In this document: piece by piece, positions 1 to 5,100 of the stretch
Position numbering within the stretch: the first letter of the stretch is position 1
How the letters are laid out: each line of letters begins with the position of its first letter
NCBI GenBank assembly: GCA_024641255.1
Contig: JAHEDL010000127.1
Span: forward strand, 1 to 5,100
Direction: 5' to 3'
DNA length: 5,100 bases
Source: Pseudorhodobacter sp.
Lineage (GTDB): Bacteria > Pseudomonadota > Alphaproteobacteria > Rhodobacterales > Rhodobacteraceae
Notes under the pieces: generated by a model
Database searches by the model: none
What the model saw: only the letters and a program-made list of their open reading frames with translations
Told to the model about the DNA's origin: nothing
Translations under genes and position numbers: made by a program

Positions 1-664
1 CGACTCTGTCGCGATTGCCTTCGCCTGCACCTTTTCAAACTCGCTGCTCTTGGGCGTGCCGATCACCGAACGCGCTTATGGCGCCGAGGCATTGGCCGGC
101 AACTTCGCGATCATCTCGATCCATGCGCCGCTGATCTACACCTTTGGCATCATCATGATGGAATGGGCGCGCAGCCGCAGCACCCCCGGCAGCAGCCATG
201 CCGATCTGGCGCGCCAAGTGCTGCGCGGCGTGTTTACCCAACCGTTGGTGGTTGGGCTGCTCTGCGGCTTTGTGGTTAACCTGTCGGGCCTGCCGCAACC
301 GGGTTTCTTCACCGCGGCACTGGAAATGATGGCGCGCTCGGCGCTACCAGCCGCCCTGTTCGGGCTTGGCGGCGTTCTGTGGCGCTATCATCCCGAAGGC
401 GACAAGACACTGATTGCGCTGGTGTGTTTCTGTTCGCTGGTGCTGCACCCCGGCCTGTCCTACGCCCTTGCCCGCTTTGGCTTCGGGTTGGATGTGAACG
501 GTCTGCGCTCTGTCACCATTACCGCCGCAATGGCTCCCGGCGTTAACGCTTATATGTTTGCCCACATGTATGGCGTGGGCAAACGCGTCAATGCTTCAGC
601 GGTGCTGGTGGCAACGGCACTGTCGCTGTTTACCACCTGGGGTTGGCTGCACATCTTGCCTTAA
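1..664 (+). CDS. AEC family transporter, 5' end cut off by the window
   Basis: This is an inner-membrane carrier of the auxin efflux carrier (AEC, Mem_trans) family, whose bacterial members are secondary transporters, often for small organic acids; the substrate cannot be read from the sequence. The reading frame is open from base 2, giving 220 visible residues before TAA at 662-664. Family members are usually about 310 residues, so roughly 90 N-terminal residues lie upstream. Visible features are an FSNSLLLGVP segment (residues 11-20), a series of hydrophobic stretches (about 36-52, 77-95, 112-128, 136-155 and 197-218), and a conserved-looking APGVNAYMFA motif near residues 178-187, typical of the last part of the family fold. 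A TTG at base 50 is internal to the family match and is not the start. The gene converges on the ureohydrolase and overlaps its stop codon by 4 bp. A functional link to the ABC operon is not shown. Confidence 0.88.
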   Translation, partial: DSVAIAFACTFSNSLLLGVPITERAYGAEALAGNFAIISIHAPLIYTFGIIMMEWARSRSTPGSSHADLARQVLRGVFTQPLVVGLLCGFVVNLSGLPQPGFFTAALEMMARSALPAALFGLGGVLWRYHPEGDKTLIALVCFCSLVLHPGLSYALARFGFGLDVNGLRSVTITAAMAPGVNAYMFAHMYGVGKRVNASAVLVATALSLFTTWGWLHILP

Positions 665-1620
665 CGCACGCCCCGCGCGTGAAAGATGAAGCCAAGGAAG
701 TTCAGCAATATCTGCGCCGCCAGAATGCTGGTCGACTGGCTGTGGTCATAATCGGGTGCCACTTCCACCAGATCCATACCCACAACTTCATGGCGCTTGG
801 CCACTTCTTGCAGCATTTCCAGCACTTCGTAATACAAGAACCCGCCGTGGCTGGGCGTGCCCGTCCCCGGCGCGATCGACGGGCAGAAACCGTCAATATC
901 CAGCGTCACATAAACCCGCGCGCCTGCCGGAATCCGGTCAATCAGCGCCTTGGCGCCCAAAGCCCGCGCCTGCCGCACCGACAGAATGTCAGACCCCATC
1001 GCCCGCGCAGCTTCATAGCCGTCGCGTGCCGTGGATGACACGTTGCGAATGCCAACCTGCGTCAGCCCCTTGACCCACGGCTTTTCCGCCGCCCGCCGCA
1101 TCGGCGACCCATGCCCGACCTTCACGCCATGACGTTCGTCGACAAAGTCCAAATGCGCGTCAATTTGCAGAATATGAATATCGCCCCGGCCTTCGAACGC
1201 CTCGATGCAGGGAATATTCACCGAATGGTCGCCGCCAATCACCACCGGCAGCGCGCCTGCTGCCAGCATCGCCTCGACACCGGTGCGAATATTGGCGTGG
1301 CTGCGGGTGGTGTCGGTATGAATGATGTCGGCGTCGCCAATATCAACAATGCGCACCGCCTGCGGCAGATAGGTGCAATCGTCCTCGTGATCATAGGCAC
1401 CCGCGTGGCCAAAGCTGAACAGAGTCGAAGCTTCGCGCACGGCGCGCGGCCCAAACCGCGCACCTGCCCGAAATTGGGTCCCAAAGTCGAACGGTGCGCC
1501 CATCACGGCCACATCCGCATCAATCTTGGCCCAATCGTCTACATAGGGCCGCTTGCCAAAGGTCGAGATCCCGACGAAGGGCAGGTTCAACCGCCCCTTT
1601 TCATAGCTGTGCTCTGACAT
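661..1620 (-). CDS. speB: Agmatinase/arginase-family ureohydrolase
   Basis: This cytoplasmic, probably dinuclear manganese (or nickel) enzyme hydrolyses a guanidino compound to urea plus an amine; agmatine to putrescine is the default call. The 319 residues match the usual family length of 300-320. All six expected metal ligands are visible: H132 in GGDHS, D154, H156 and D158 in DAHLD, and D241 and D243 in DIDGFCP. The APGTGTP loop (250-256) and the late VEVAP motif (285-289) are also present. An N-terminal GAPFDFG segment (41-47) fits the family. C246 replaces the more usual aspartate of DxDxxDP, which is not a metal ligand. It is the last gene of the operon, 18 bp after the PotC-like gene, with AGGGG at 1626-1630 five bases before ATG. 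Linkage to a PotD-like importer supports a guanidino substrate taken up from outside. Guanidinobutyrate or another guanidino compound cannot be excluded, so the gene symbol is provisional. Confidence 0.88.
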   Translation of the reverse strand: MSEHSYEKGRLNLPFVGISTFGKRPYVDDWAKIDADVAVMGAPFDFGTQFRAGARFGPRAVREASTLFSFGHAGAYDHEDDCTYLPQAVRIVDIGDADIIHTDTTRSHANIRTGVEAMLAAGALPVVIGGDHSVNIPCIEAFEGRGDIHILQIDAHLDFVDERHGVKVGHGSPMRRAAEKPWVKGLTQVGIRNVSSTARDGYEAARAMGSDILSVRQARALGAKALIDRIPAGARVYVTLDIDGFCPSIAPGTGTPSHGGFLYYEVLEMLQEVAKRHEVVGMDLVEVAPDYDHSQSTSILAAQILLNFLGFIFHARGVR

Positions 1621-1638
1621 AGCAGCCCCTGTTTTTGG

Positions 1639-2613
1639 TTAGTGCGGCGTTACGCCCCGCAGCCGTTCCGACCGGCGGCGCAGCAATTCGACCGTGGCAA
1701 GCAAGGTAATCGACACGATCACCAGAATGGTTGCCACAGCAAGGATCGCCGGAGAGATTGCCTCGCGAATACCGTTCCACATCTGGCGCGGAATGGTCTG
1801 TTGCTCCGGCCCGGCAATGAACAACACAGCCACAACTTCGTCGAACGAGGTAACAAAGGCAAACAGCGCGCCCGAAATCACACCCGGCAGGATCAGCGGC
1901 ATGATCACCTTGAAAAAAGTGGTGCGCGGATTTGCGCCAAGGCTTGCCGCCGCGCGGATCAGCGATTGGTCAAAGCCCGAAAGCGTTGCCGTCACGGTGA
2001 TGATCACAAACGGGATACCCAGCGTCGCGTGGGCCAGAATGATGCCCAGATGGGTATTGGCAAGGCAGCCCTTTGCCGACAAGAACGGCGACAAGATCAT
2101 CCCCAACCACGACTCCGGCGACACACAGGCCGACGAATAGAAGAAGAACAACCCGGTCCCGATGATGATGATCGGCACGATCATCGGCGAAATTAGGATC
2201 GCCATGATCAACCGGCGATACGGCATTTCAGGGCGCGACAGGCCCAAAGCGGCGGTGGTGCCAAGAACGGTGGCCAAAATCGTCGCCCACATCCCGATCC
2301 AAAGCGAGTTTTTCGCCGCTTTGATCCAGGTTGCCTGTTCCCAGACCATGCCCCACCAGCTGCTGTCACGCACCGCATCATCCGGCGCGTTTACGCCAAA
2401 GGTCAGCAAAGTGTCGTACCAGCGCATCGAATAGCCGGTCGGATCAAAGGTCAACATCTTGTGCGTAAACGAAAAATACGGCTCGACGTTGAAAGACAGC
2501 GGGATCACGATCAGGATCGGTGCGACCAGAAACAGAAAGATCAGAGCGCACAGAACGCGGAAGGTGTAGTACCAGACCCGCTCTAGCGGCGAGGCATAGA
2601 TTGGCAGTGCCAT
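1639..2613 (-). CDS. ABC transporter permease, PotC-like
   Basis: This is one of the two membrane subunits of a polyamine-type (PotABCD-like) ABC importer, with a MetI-type permease fold. The first hydrophobic segment is at about residues 18-40. Further membrane segments lie at about 103-124, 135-158, 187-210, 243-265 and 287-309. The cytoplasmic EAA loop that contacts the ATPase is clear: RAAASLGANP at 220-229 followed by the LP-G ending at 242-244. At 324 residues it is longer than E. coli PotC (about 265). The extra length is a periplasmic stretch after segment 1 (about 41-100) and a loop at about 160-186 that contains C163 and C183, possibly a disulphide pair. The start is supported by GAGGAG at 2620-2625, which overlaps the stop codon of the preceding permease gene. 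The 10-bp gap suggests coupled translation. The PotC-like assignment follows from its position after the longer PotB-like gene and from sequence style; the substrate is not known. Confidence 0.9.
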   Translation of the reverse strand: MALPIYASPLERVWYYTFRVLCALIFLFLVAPILIVIPLSFNVEPYFSFTHKMLTFDPTGYSMRWYDTLLTFGVNAPDDAVRDSSWWGMVWEQATWIKAAKNSLWIGMWATILATVLGTTAALGLSRPEMPYRRLIMAILISPMIVPIIIIGTGLFFFYSSACVSPESWLGMILSPFLSAKGCLANTHLGIILAHATLGIPFVIITVTATLSGFDQSLIRAAASLGANPRTTFFKVIMPLILPGVISGALFAFVTSFDEVVAVLFIAGPEQQTIPRQMWNGIREAISPAILAVATILVIVSITLLATVELLRRRSERLRGVTPH

Positions 2614-2626
2614 GAGTGTCTCCTCA
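2614..2626 (-). promoter_or_regulatory. Stop-overlapping ribosome binding site between the two permease genes
   Basis: On the minus strand the TGA stop of the PotB-like gene (2626-2624) runs directly into GGAG, so the Shine-Dalgarno GAGGAG (2620-2625) shares bases with the stop codon. The ATG of the PotC-like gene begins at 2613, six bases past AGGAG. This fixes the start and suggests that ribosomes ending on the first gene reinitiate on the second, which would keep the two membrane subunits in step. Confidence 0.75.
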
Positions 2627-3880
2627 GCCCAGTTTCAGACGGTCGATGCCGATCAACTGGTCATACAGCCAGTACAGGATCAGCACGGCACCCAGCAGGA
2701 TCGCTGCCAGTGCAGCCGCCATCGACCAGTTTGCTTTGTTCATGTGGAAGCTGATCAGGTTCGAAATCAGCTGACCATCCGCACCGCCCACCAAGGCCGG
2801 GGTGATGTAGTAGCCAACGGCCAGAATGAACACCAACAGCGACCCAGCAGCGATACCCGGCAGGGTTTGCGGCAGATAGATCCGGCGGAACGTGGTCCAG
2901 CTGGTTGCACCAAGCGACCGCGCCGCACGGGCATAGCTGGGCGGGATCACCCGCATCACCGAATACAGCGGCAACACCATGAACGGCAGCAGGATATGCG
3001 TCATCACGATAATGGTGCCAAGCTGGTTATAGATCATCCGCACCCGGCCATCGTCACCAATCACGCCAATCCAAACCATCAGGTCGTTGATAATGCCCTG
3101 CTCTTGCAAAATGGCGATCCACGAGCTGGTCCGCACCAAAAGTGATGTCCAGAACGGCAGCAACACCAGGATCATCAGCAGGTTCGATTTTGCCATCGGC
3201 AACACCGCCAACAAATGCCCAATCGGGAACGCCAACAGCAGGCACAGCACAGTGATCACCATCGAAAGACCAAAGGTCTTCACAAACAGGTAAACATAGA
3301 TGCGCTGGTTGTCTTCGACACGCTCCAGCCCACCATCAACGGTGCGCTTCATGTCGGTCGACACCATGTAAAAGTCTGAGGTCCACGGCGAAGACGCATT
3401 GCGCATTGCCACCCAAACCAGCGGGTCGCCCCACATCTTGTTGTTGGCAATCAGCGCGTCCTTGAACGGCGGAACCATCTTGCCGGCAGCCCGCGCGCCG
3501 GATTTGAACATCGAAATCGTGCCAGGAACGGTATAGTTGATCCGGCTGCCCGCTTCACCAGCGGCTTTGACCTTCTGCATCTGCGCAAGATCGGTGACCA
3601 GCGCCGCATAGGCCTCTTCAGTCACCTCGGCTCCAGCCGGATGTTCGGCGAACCACGCGGTCAGGGTCGGGGCGTTGGCGGAAAAGCCGTCATGATAGAC
3701 TGACCGTTCCAGCATCTTCAAAATCGGGAAGACAAAGGTAAGAACCACAAAAGCCAGCAGCGGTGCCACCAGAAAGAAAGCGCGCCATTTGGCTTTGCGC
3801 TGCGCCTGCGCCAGCGCCGATTTAAGCGGGCGGCCGTCGGCGGTGCGCAACATCTCGGGGGCAGAGGTCAGATCAGCCAT
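2624..3880 (-). CDS. ABC transporter permease, PotB-like, with large periplasmic insert
   Basis: This is the second membrane subunit of the importer, with a MetI-type permease fold. A polar cytoplasmic N-terminus (1-32) leads to membrane segment 1 at about 34-55. A hydrophilic region of about 140 residues (56-195) follows, then five membrane segments at about 198-222, 232-252, 286-308, 341-362 and 386-408. The EAA loop is at 317-342 (ARAARSLGAT, ending in LPG) and would dock the ATPase. At 418 residues the protein is much longer than E. coli PotB (about 275-285). Nearly all of the extra length is the loop after segment 1, which should face the periplasm and could contact the binding protein. 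Long-loop PotB-like proteins are, from memory, common in proteobacteria, so this looks like a subfamily trait rather than a fusion. The start is supported by AAGGA at 3887-3891, six bases before ATG. It follows the binding-protein gene after an 84-bp structured gap. Confidence 0.92.
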   Translation of the reverse strand: MADLTSAPEMLRTADGRPLKSALAQAQRKAKWRAFFLVAPLLAFVVLTFVFPILKMLERSVYHDGFSANAPTLTAWFAEHPAGAEVTEEAYAALVTDLAQMQKVKAAGEAGSRINYTVPGTISMFKSGARAAGKMVPPFKDALIANNKMWGDPLVWVAMRNASSPWTSDFYMVSTDMKRTVDGGLERVEDNQRIYVYLFVKTFGLSMVITVLCLLLAFPIGHLLAVLPMAKSNLLMILVLLPFWTSLLVRTSSWIAILQEQGIINDLMVWIGVIGDDGRVRMIYNQLGTIIVMTHILLPFMVLPLYSVMRVIPPSYARAARSLGATSWTTFRRIYLPQTLPGIAAGSLLVFILAVGYYITPALVGGADGQLISNLISFHMNKANWSMAAALAAILLGAVLILYWLYDQLIGIDRLKLG

Positions 3881-3886
3881 CGTTCA

Positions 3887-3891
3887 TCCTT
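3887..3891 (-). promoter_or_regulatory. Ribosome binding site of the PotB-like gene
   Basis: AAGGA on the minus strand lies six bases upstream of the ATG at 3880 and about ten bases downstream of the large stem-loop. A nearby ATG at 3887-3885 is in another frame and overlaps this site, so the ATG at 3880 is preferred as the start. Confidence 0.7.
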
Positions 3892-3900
3892 GCGTCAAAC

Positions 3901-3927
3901 CTGGGCGCGGCAGCAAGCCGCGCCCAG
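3901..3927 (-). promoter_or_regulatory. Intercistronic GC-rich stem-loop
   Basis: The bases form a perfect 11-bp inverted repeat: CTGGGCGCGGC at 3901-3911 and its exact complement at 3917-3927, with a 5-base loop at 3912-3916. It sits between the binding-protein gene and the first permease gene. On the minus strand it is followed by GTTTGACG, not a run of T, so it is not a textbook terminator. By analogy with malE-malF type intergenic structures, it probably protects the 3' end of the upstream message or partly stops transcription, so that more binding protein than permease is made. The structure is seen directly; the role is inferred. Confidence 0.8.
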
Positions 3928-3932
3928 AGATT

Positions 3933-3970
3933 TGATCAGTTCGCGTTAATCAGCTTGGGGCTGATCAGTT
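3933..3970. repeat. Pair of 9-bp direct repeats around the binding-protein stop codon
   Basis: TGATCAGTT occurs at 3933-3941 and again at 3962-3970, offset by 29 bases. The second copy contains the stop codon of the binding-protein gene and its last asparagine codon. Both contain the palindrome TGATCA. The repeat is exact but short and could be chance. Confidence 0.5.
3949..3965 (-). promoter_or_regulatory. Small stem-loop at the binding-protein stop codon
   Basis: ATCAGC (3949-3954) and GCTGAT (3960-3965) form a 6-bp stem with a 5-base loop. The stem begins at the final base of the TGA stop of the binding-protein gene. It lies 21 bases upstream, in the transcript, of the larger 11-bp stem-loop, so the gap holds two hairpins in tandem. 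Its stability is modest and any role is uncertain. Confidence 0.5.
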
Positions 3971-5035
3971 GGCTGCCAGCCAAGCGTTGAAGCGGTCGTT
4001 CAGTTCTGCGTCATGATCGACCCAGAATTCAAACGACGAACCAAGCGCGTTCACCATGTTTTCCGGCGCGGTCGGGACGTTCGGCCCCATCAGCGTTTTG
4101 CCGTCTTTGTAGGTGATCGGGGTGGCGTTGGCCGATTTACGCGCCGGGCCGTACGAAATTTGCGTCGCCTGAGCCTGCATACCTTCGGTCGAGGTCGCGT
4201 AAGCAATGAACTGCTTCGCTTCGTCAACGTGCGGTGCGCCCTTCGGGATCACGTACATTTCGTTTTCGAAGATTTGCGCATCCCAAACGATCTGGAACGG
4301 CTTGCCTTCGCCAACAGCGGCGTTGAAAATACGGCCGTTATAAGCCGAAGTCATAGCGACTTCGCCGTCAGCCAACAGTTGCGGCGGCTGCGCGCCAGCT
4401 TCCCACCACACAACGTCTTTTTTGATGGTGTCAAGTTTAGCGAAGGCGCGGTCAACGCCTTCCGGGGTTGCCAAGGTTGCATAGACATCAGCCGGAGCAA
4501 CGCCGTCAGCCATCAAAGCAAATTCCAGAACGGCTTTTGCGCCCTTGTGCAGGCCGCGCTTGCCCGGGAATTTGGTCAAGTCGAAGAAATCGGCGGCGGT
4601 TTTCGGGCCTTCCGGGAACTTCGTGGTGTCATAGGCGAATACGGTTGCCCAGATGTCGGTCGAAATGCCGCAATCGGTCACAGCGCCCGGCAGGAAGTCG
4701 TCCGCAGCCGGGGTGCCATCAGCGCCAGCCGGCAGGCTAGCCGGGTCGATCGGCTCCAGAACGCCTTCGTCGCACAGACGAATTGCGTCAGCATATTCAA
4801 CCGAAGCCACGTCAACGGTGACGTTGCCAGCTTCGACCATAGCTTTGATCGGGGTCGCCGGGTTGTCGCTGTCGGTCATGGTTGCCGCGATACCGGTCTT
4901 CGCGGTGAACGGCTTCACATGTGCCTCGGTTTGTGCAGCGCCGTAAGCACCGCCCCAAGACATAACGGTCACGTCGGCATTTGCCGCGTAAGCCACGACC
5001 GTAAGCGCGGTCGAAAGAGCAAGAAGTTTCTTCAT
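3965..5035 (-). CDS. Periplasmic solute-binding protein of a polyamine-type ABC importer (PotD-like)
   Basis: This exported protein captures the solute and delivers it to the two permeases encoded downstream. Residues 1-20 form a clear signal peptide: KK, a hydrophobic core, and cleavage expected after ANA at position 20. No lipobox cysteine is present, so it should be free in the periplasm. The mature part opens with VTVMSWGG (22-29), as in PotD-like family 1 binding proteins, and continues over the two-lobe fold to residue 356, a normal length. Two cysteines, C88 and C122, lie in the first lobe and may form a disulphide. Candidate ligand-site residues are W27, Y31, Y232 and E257/E259. The positions that align with acidic D168 and E171 of E. 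coli PotD appear to be G165 and A168, so spermidine or putrescine may not be the ligand. GGGAG at 5042-5046, six bases before ATG, supports the start. Codons such as GCT, GTT and CGT around 4310-4360 suggest strong expression. Confidence 0.9.
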   Translation of the reverse strand: MKKLLALSTALTVVAYAANADVTVMSWGGAYGAAQTEAHVKPFTAKTGIAATMTDSDNPATPIKAMVEAGNVTVDVASVEYADAIRLCDEGVLEPIDPASLPAGADGTPAADDFLPGAVTDCGISTDIWATVFAYDTTKFPEGPKTAADFFDLTKFPGKRGLHKGAKAVLEFALMADGVAPADVYATLATPEGVDRAFAKLDTIKKDVVWWEAGAQPPQLLADGEVAMTSAYNGRIFNAAVGEGKPFQIVWDAQIFENEMYVIPKGAPHVDEAKQFIAYATSTEGMQAQATQISYGPARKSANATPITYKDGKTLMGPNVPTAPENMVNALGSSFEFWVDHDAELNDRFNAWLAAN

Positions 5036-5041
5036 TGATGA

Positions 5042-5046
5042 CTCCC
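5042..5046 (-). promoter_or_regulatory. Ribosome binding site of the binding-protein gene
   Basis: GGGAG on the minus strand is placed six bases before the ATG at 5035. That ATG also begins an ideal signal peptide (MKKLLAL), so the two lines of evidence agree on the start. Confidence 0.75.
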
Positions 5047-5070
5047 AAGTTGGATAAGGACGTTTGTTAA

Positions 5071-5092
5071 GTTACCGCGTCCCTGCGGCAAC
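5071..5092 (-). promoter_or_regulatory. Leader or upstream-gene hairpin ahead of the operon segment
   Basis: Read as minus-strand RNA, GUUGCCGC (5092-5085) pairs with GCGGUAAC (5078-5071), giving an 8-bp stem with one G-U wobble and a 6-base loop AGGGAC. It ends 35 bases before the start codon. The wobble pair exists only on the minus strand; the plus strand would have an A-C mismatch there, which favours a minus-strand transcript. It could be a 5' leader element, an intergenic structure after an upstream gene, or chance. No U-run follows, so it is not a typical terminator. I see no convincing promoter boxes or gene end in the remaining bases up to 5100. Confidence 0.5.
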
Positions 5093-5100
5093 CCTCCGGT

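Noticed and set aside
50..664. TTG at base 50 as the true start of the AEC transporter
   Set aside because: The frame is open upstream to the window edge and the residues just before it (FSNSLL) belong to the family match, so the gene is simply cut by the window.
664..680. Possible bidirectional terminator at the convergent junction
   Set aside because: Only four contiguous pairs, located inside the end of the ureohydrolase coding sequence and without flanking T or A tracts.
1643..1661. Imperfect GC-rich inverted repeat at the end of the PotC-like gene
   Set aside because: Five pairs, then a mismatch, inside the last codons of the gene and with no T-run; common by chance in GC-rich DNA.
643..2196. 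Plus-strand open frames opposite the ureohydrolase and PotC-like genes (for example 643-1038, 1111-1617 and 1642-2196)
   Set aside because: Low-complexity Arg/His/Gln-rich translations with no family resemblance, lying fully antisense to well-supported genes.
2612..3145. Plus-strand open frame opposite the PotB-like gene
   Set aside because: It resembles no protein I recognise, has the Arg/His/Gln-rich look of an antisense frame and lies within a clear permease gene.
4013..5038. Long plus-strand open frame (341 codons) opposite almost the whole binding-protein gene
   Set aside because: Its translation is rich in Arg, His and Val with no recognisable domain, while the opposite strand encodes a complete binding protein with signal peptide and ribosome binding site. 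It is best explained as an antisense by-product of GC-biased codons.
5049..5100. Sigma-70 type promoter for the operon
   Set aside because: A TTGCCG box can be found, but the matching -10 region (AACAAA) is poor and it overlaps the hairpin, so I do not claim a promoter.

Overview
The window looks like a piece of an alphaproteobacterial chromosome, most likely Rhodobacterales (Roseobacter/Rhodobacter type). This is inferred from the moderately high GC, the tight gene packing and the style of the proteins: a PotD-like binding protein with a long-loop PotB-like permease and a ureohydrolase in one cluster. No database search was possible, so the taxonomic call is an inference.

Layout. Bases 1-664 (+) hold the 3' two thirds of an AEC-family (auxin efflux carrier/Mem_trans) membrane transporter whose start lies before the window. 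The rest of the window is one minus-strand operon, read from right to left: a periplasmic solute-binding protein (5035-3965), a PotB-like permease (3880-2624), a PotC-like permease (2613-1639) and an agmatinase/arginase-family ureohydrolase (1620-661). The AEC gene and the ureohydrolase converge and share the tetranucleotide TTAA, so their stop codons overlap by 4 bp and no terminator fits between them. Only 65 bp remain upstream of the binding-protein gene. They hold its ribosome binding site and a leader hairpin. The ATPase subunit that the transporter needs is not in the window.

How the genes work together. The binding protein captures a small, probably cationic, solute in the periplasm. 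The two permeases form the membrane channel and an ATPase encoded elsewhere drives import. The ureohydrolase would then split a guanidino compound into urea and an amine. The natural reading is uptake and breakdown of agmatine or another guanidino compound rather than simple polyamine import. Several acidic and aromatic positions that hold polyamine in E. coli PotD appear to be replaced here.

Regulation. The 84-bp gap between the binding-protein gene and the first permease gene carries a perfect 11-bp GC-rich stem-loop and a second 6-bp stem-loop at the stop codon. This arrangement fits high expression of the binding protein relative to the membrane subunits. The other operon junctions are short (10 and 18 bp). 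I found no RNA genes, mobile elements, CRISPR arrays or clearly new system. The points most worth checking are the ligand of the transporter and enzyme, and the RNA structures at the two ends of the binding-protein gene.
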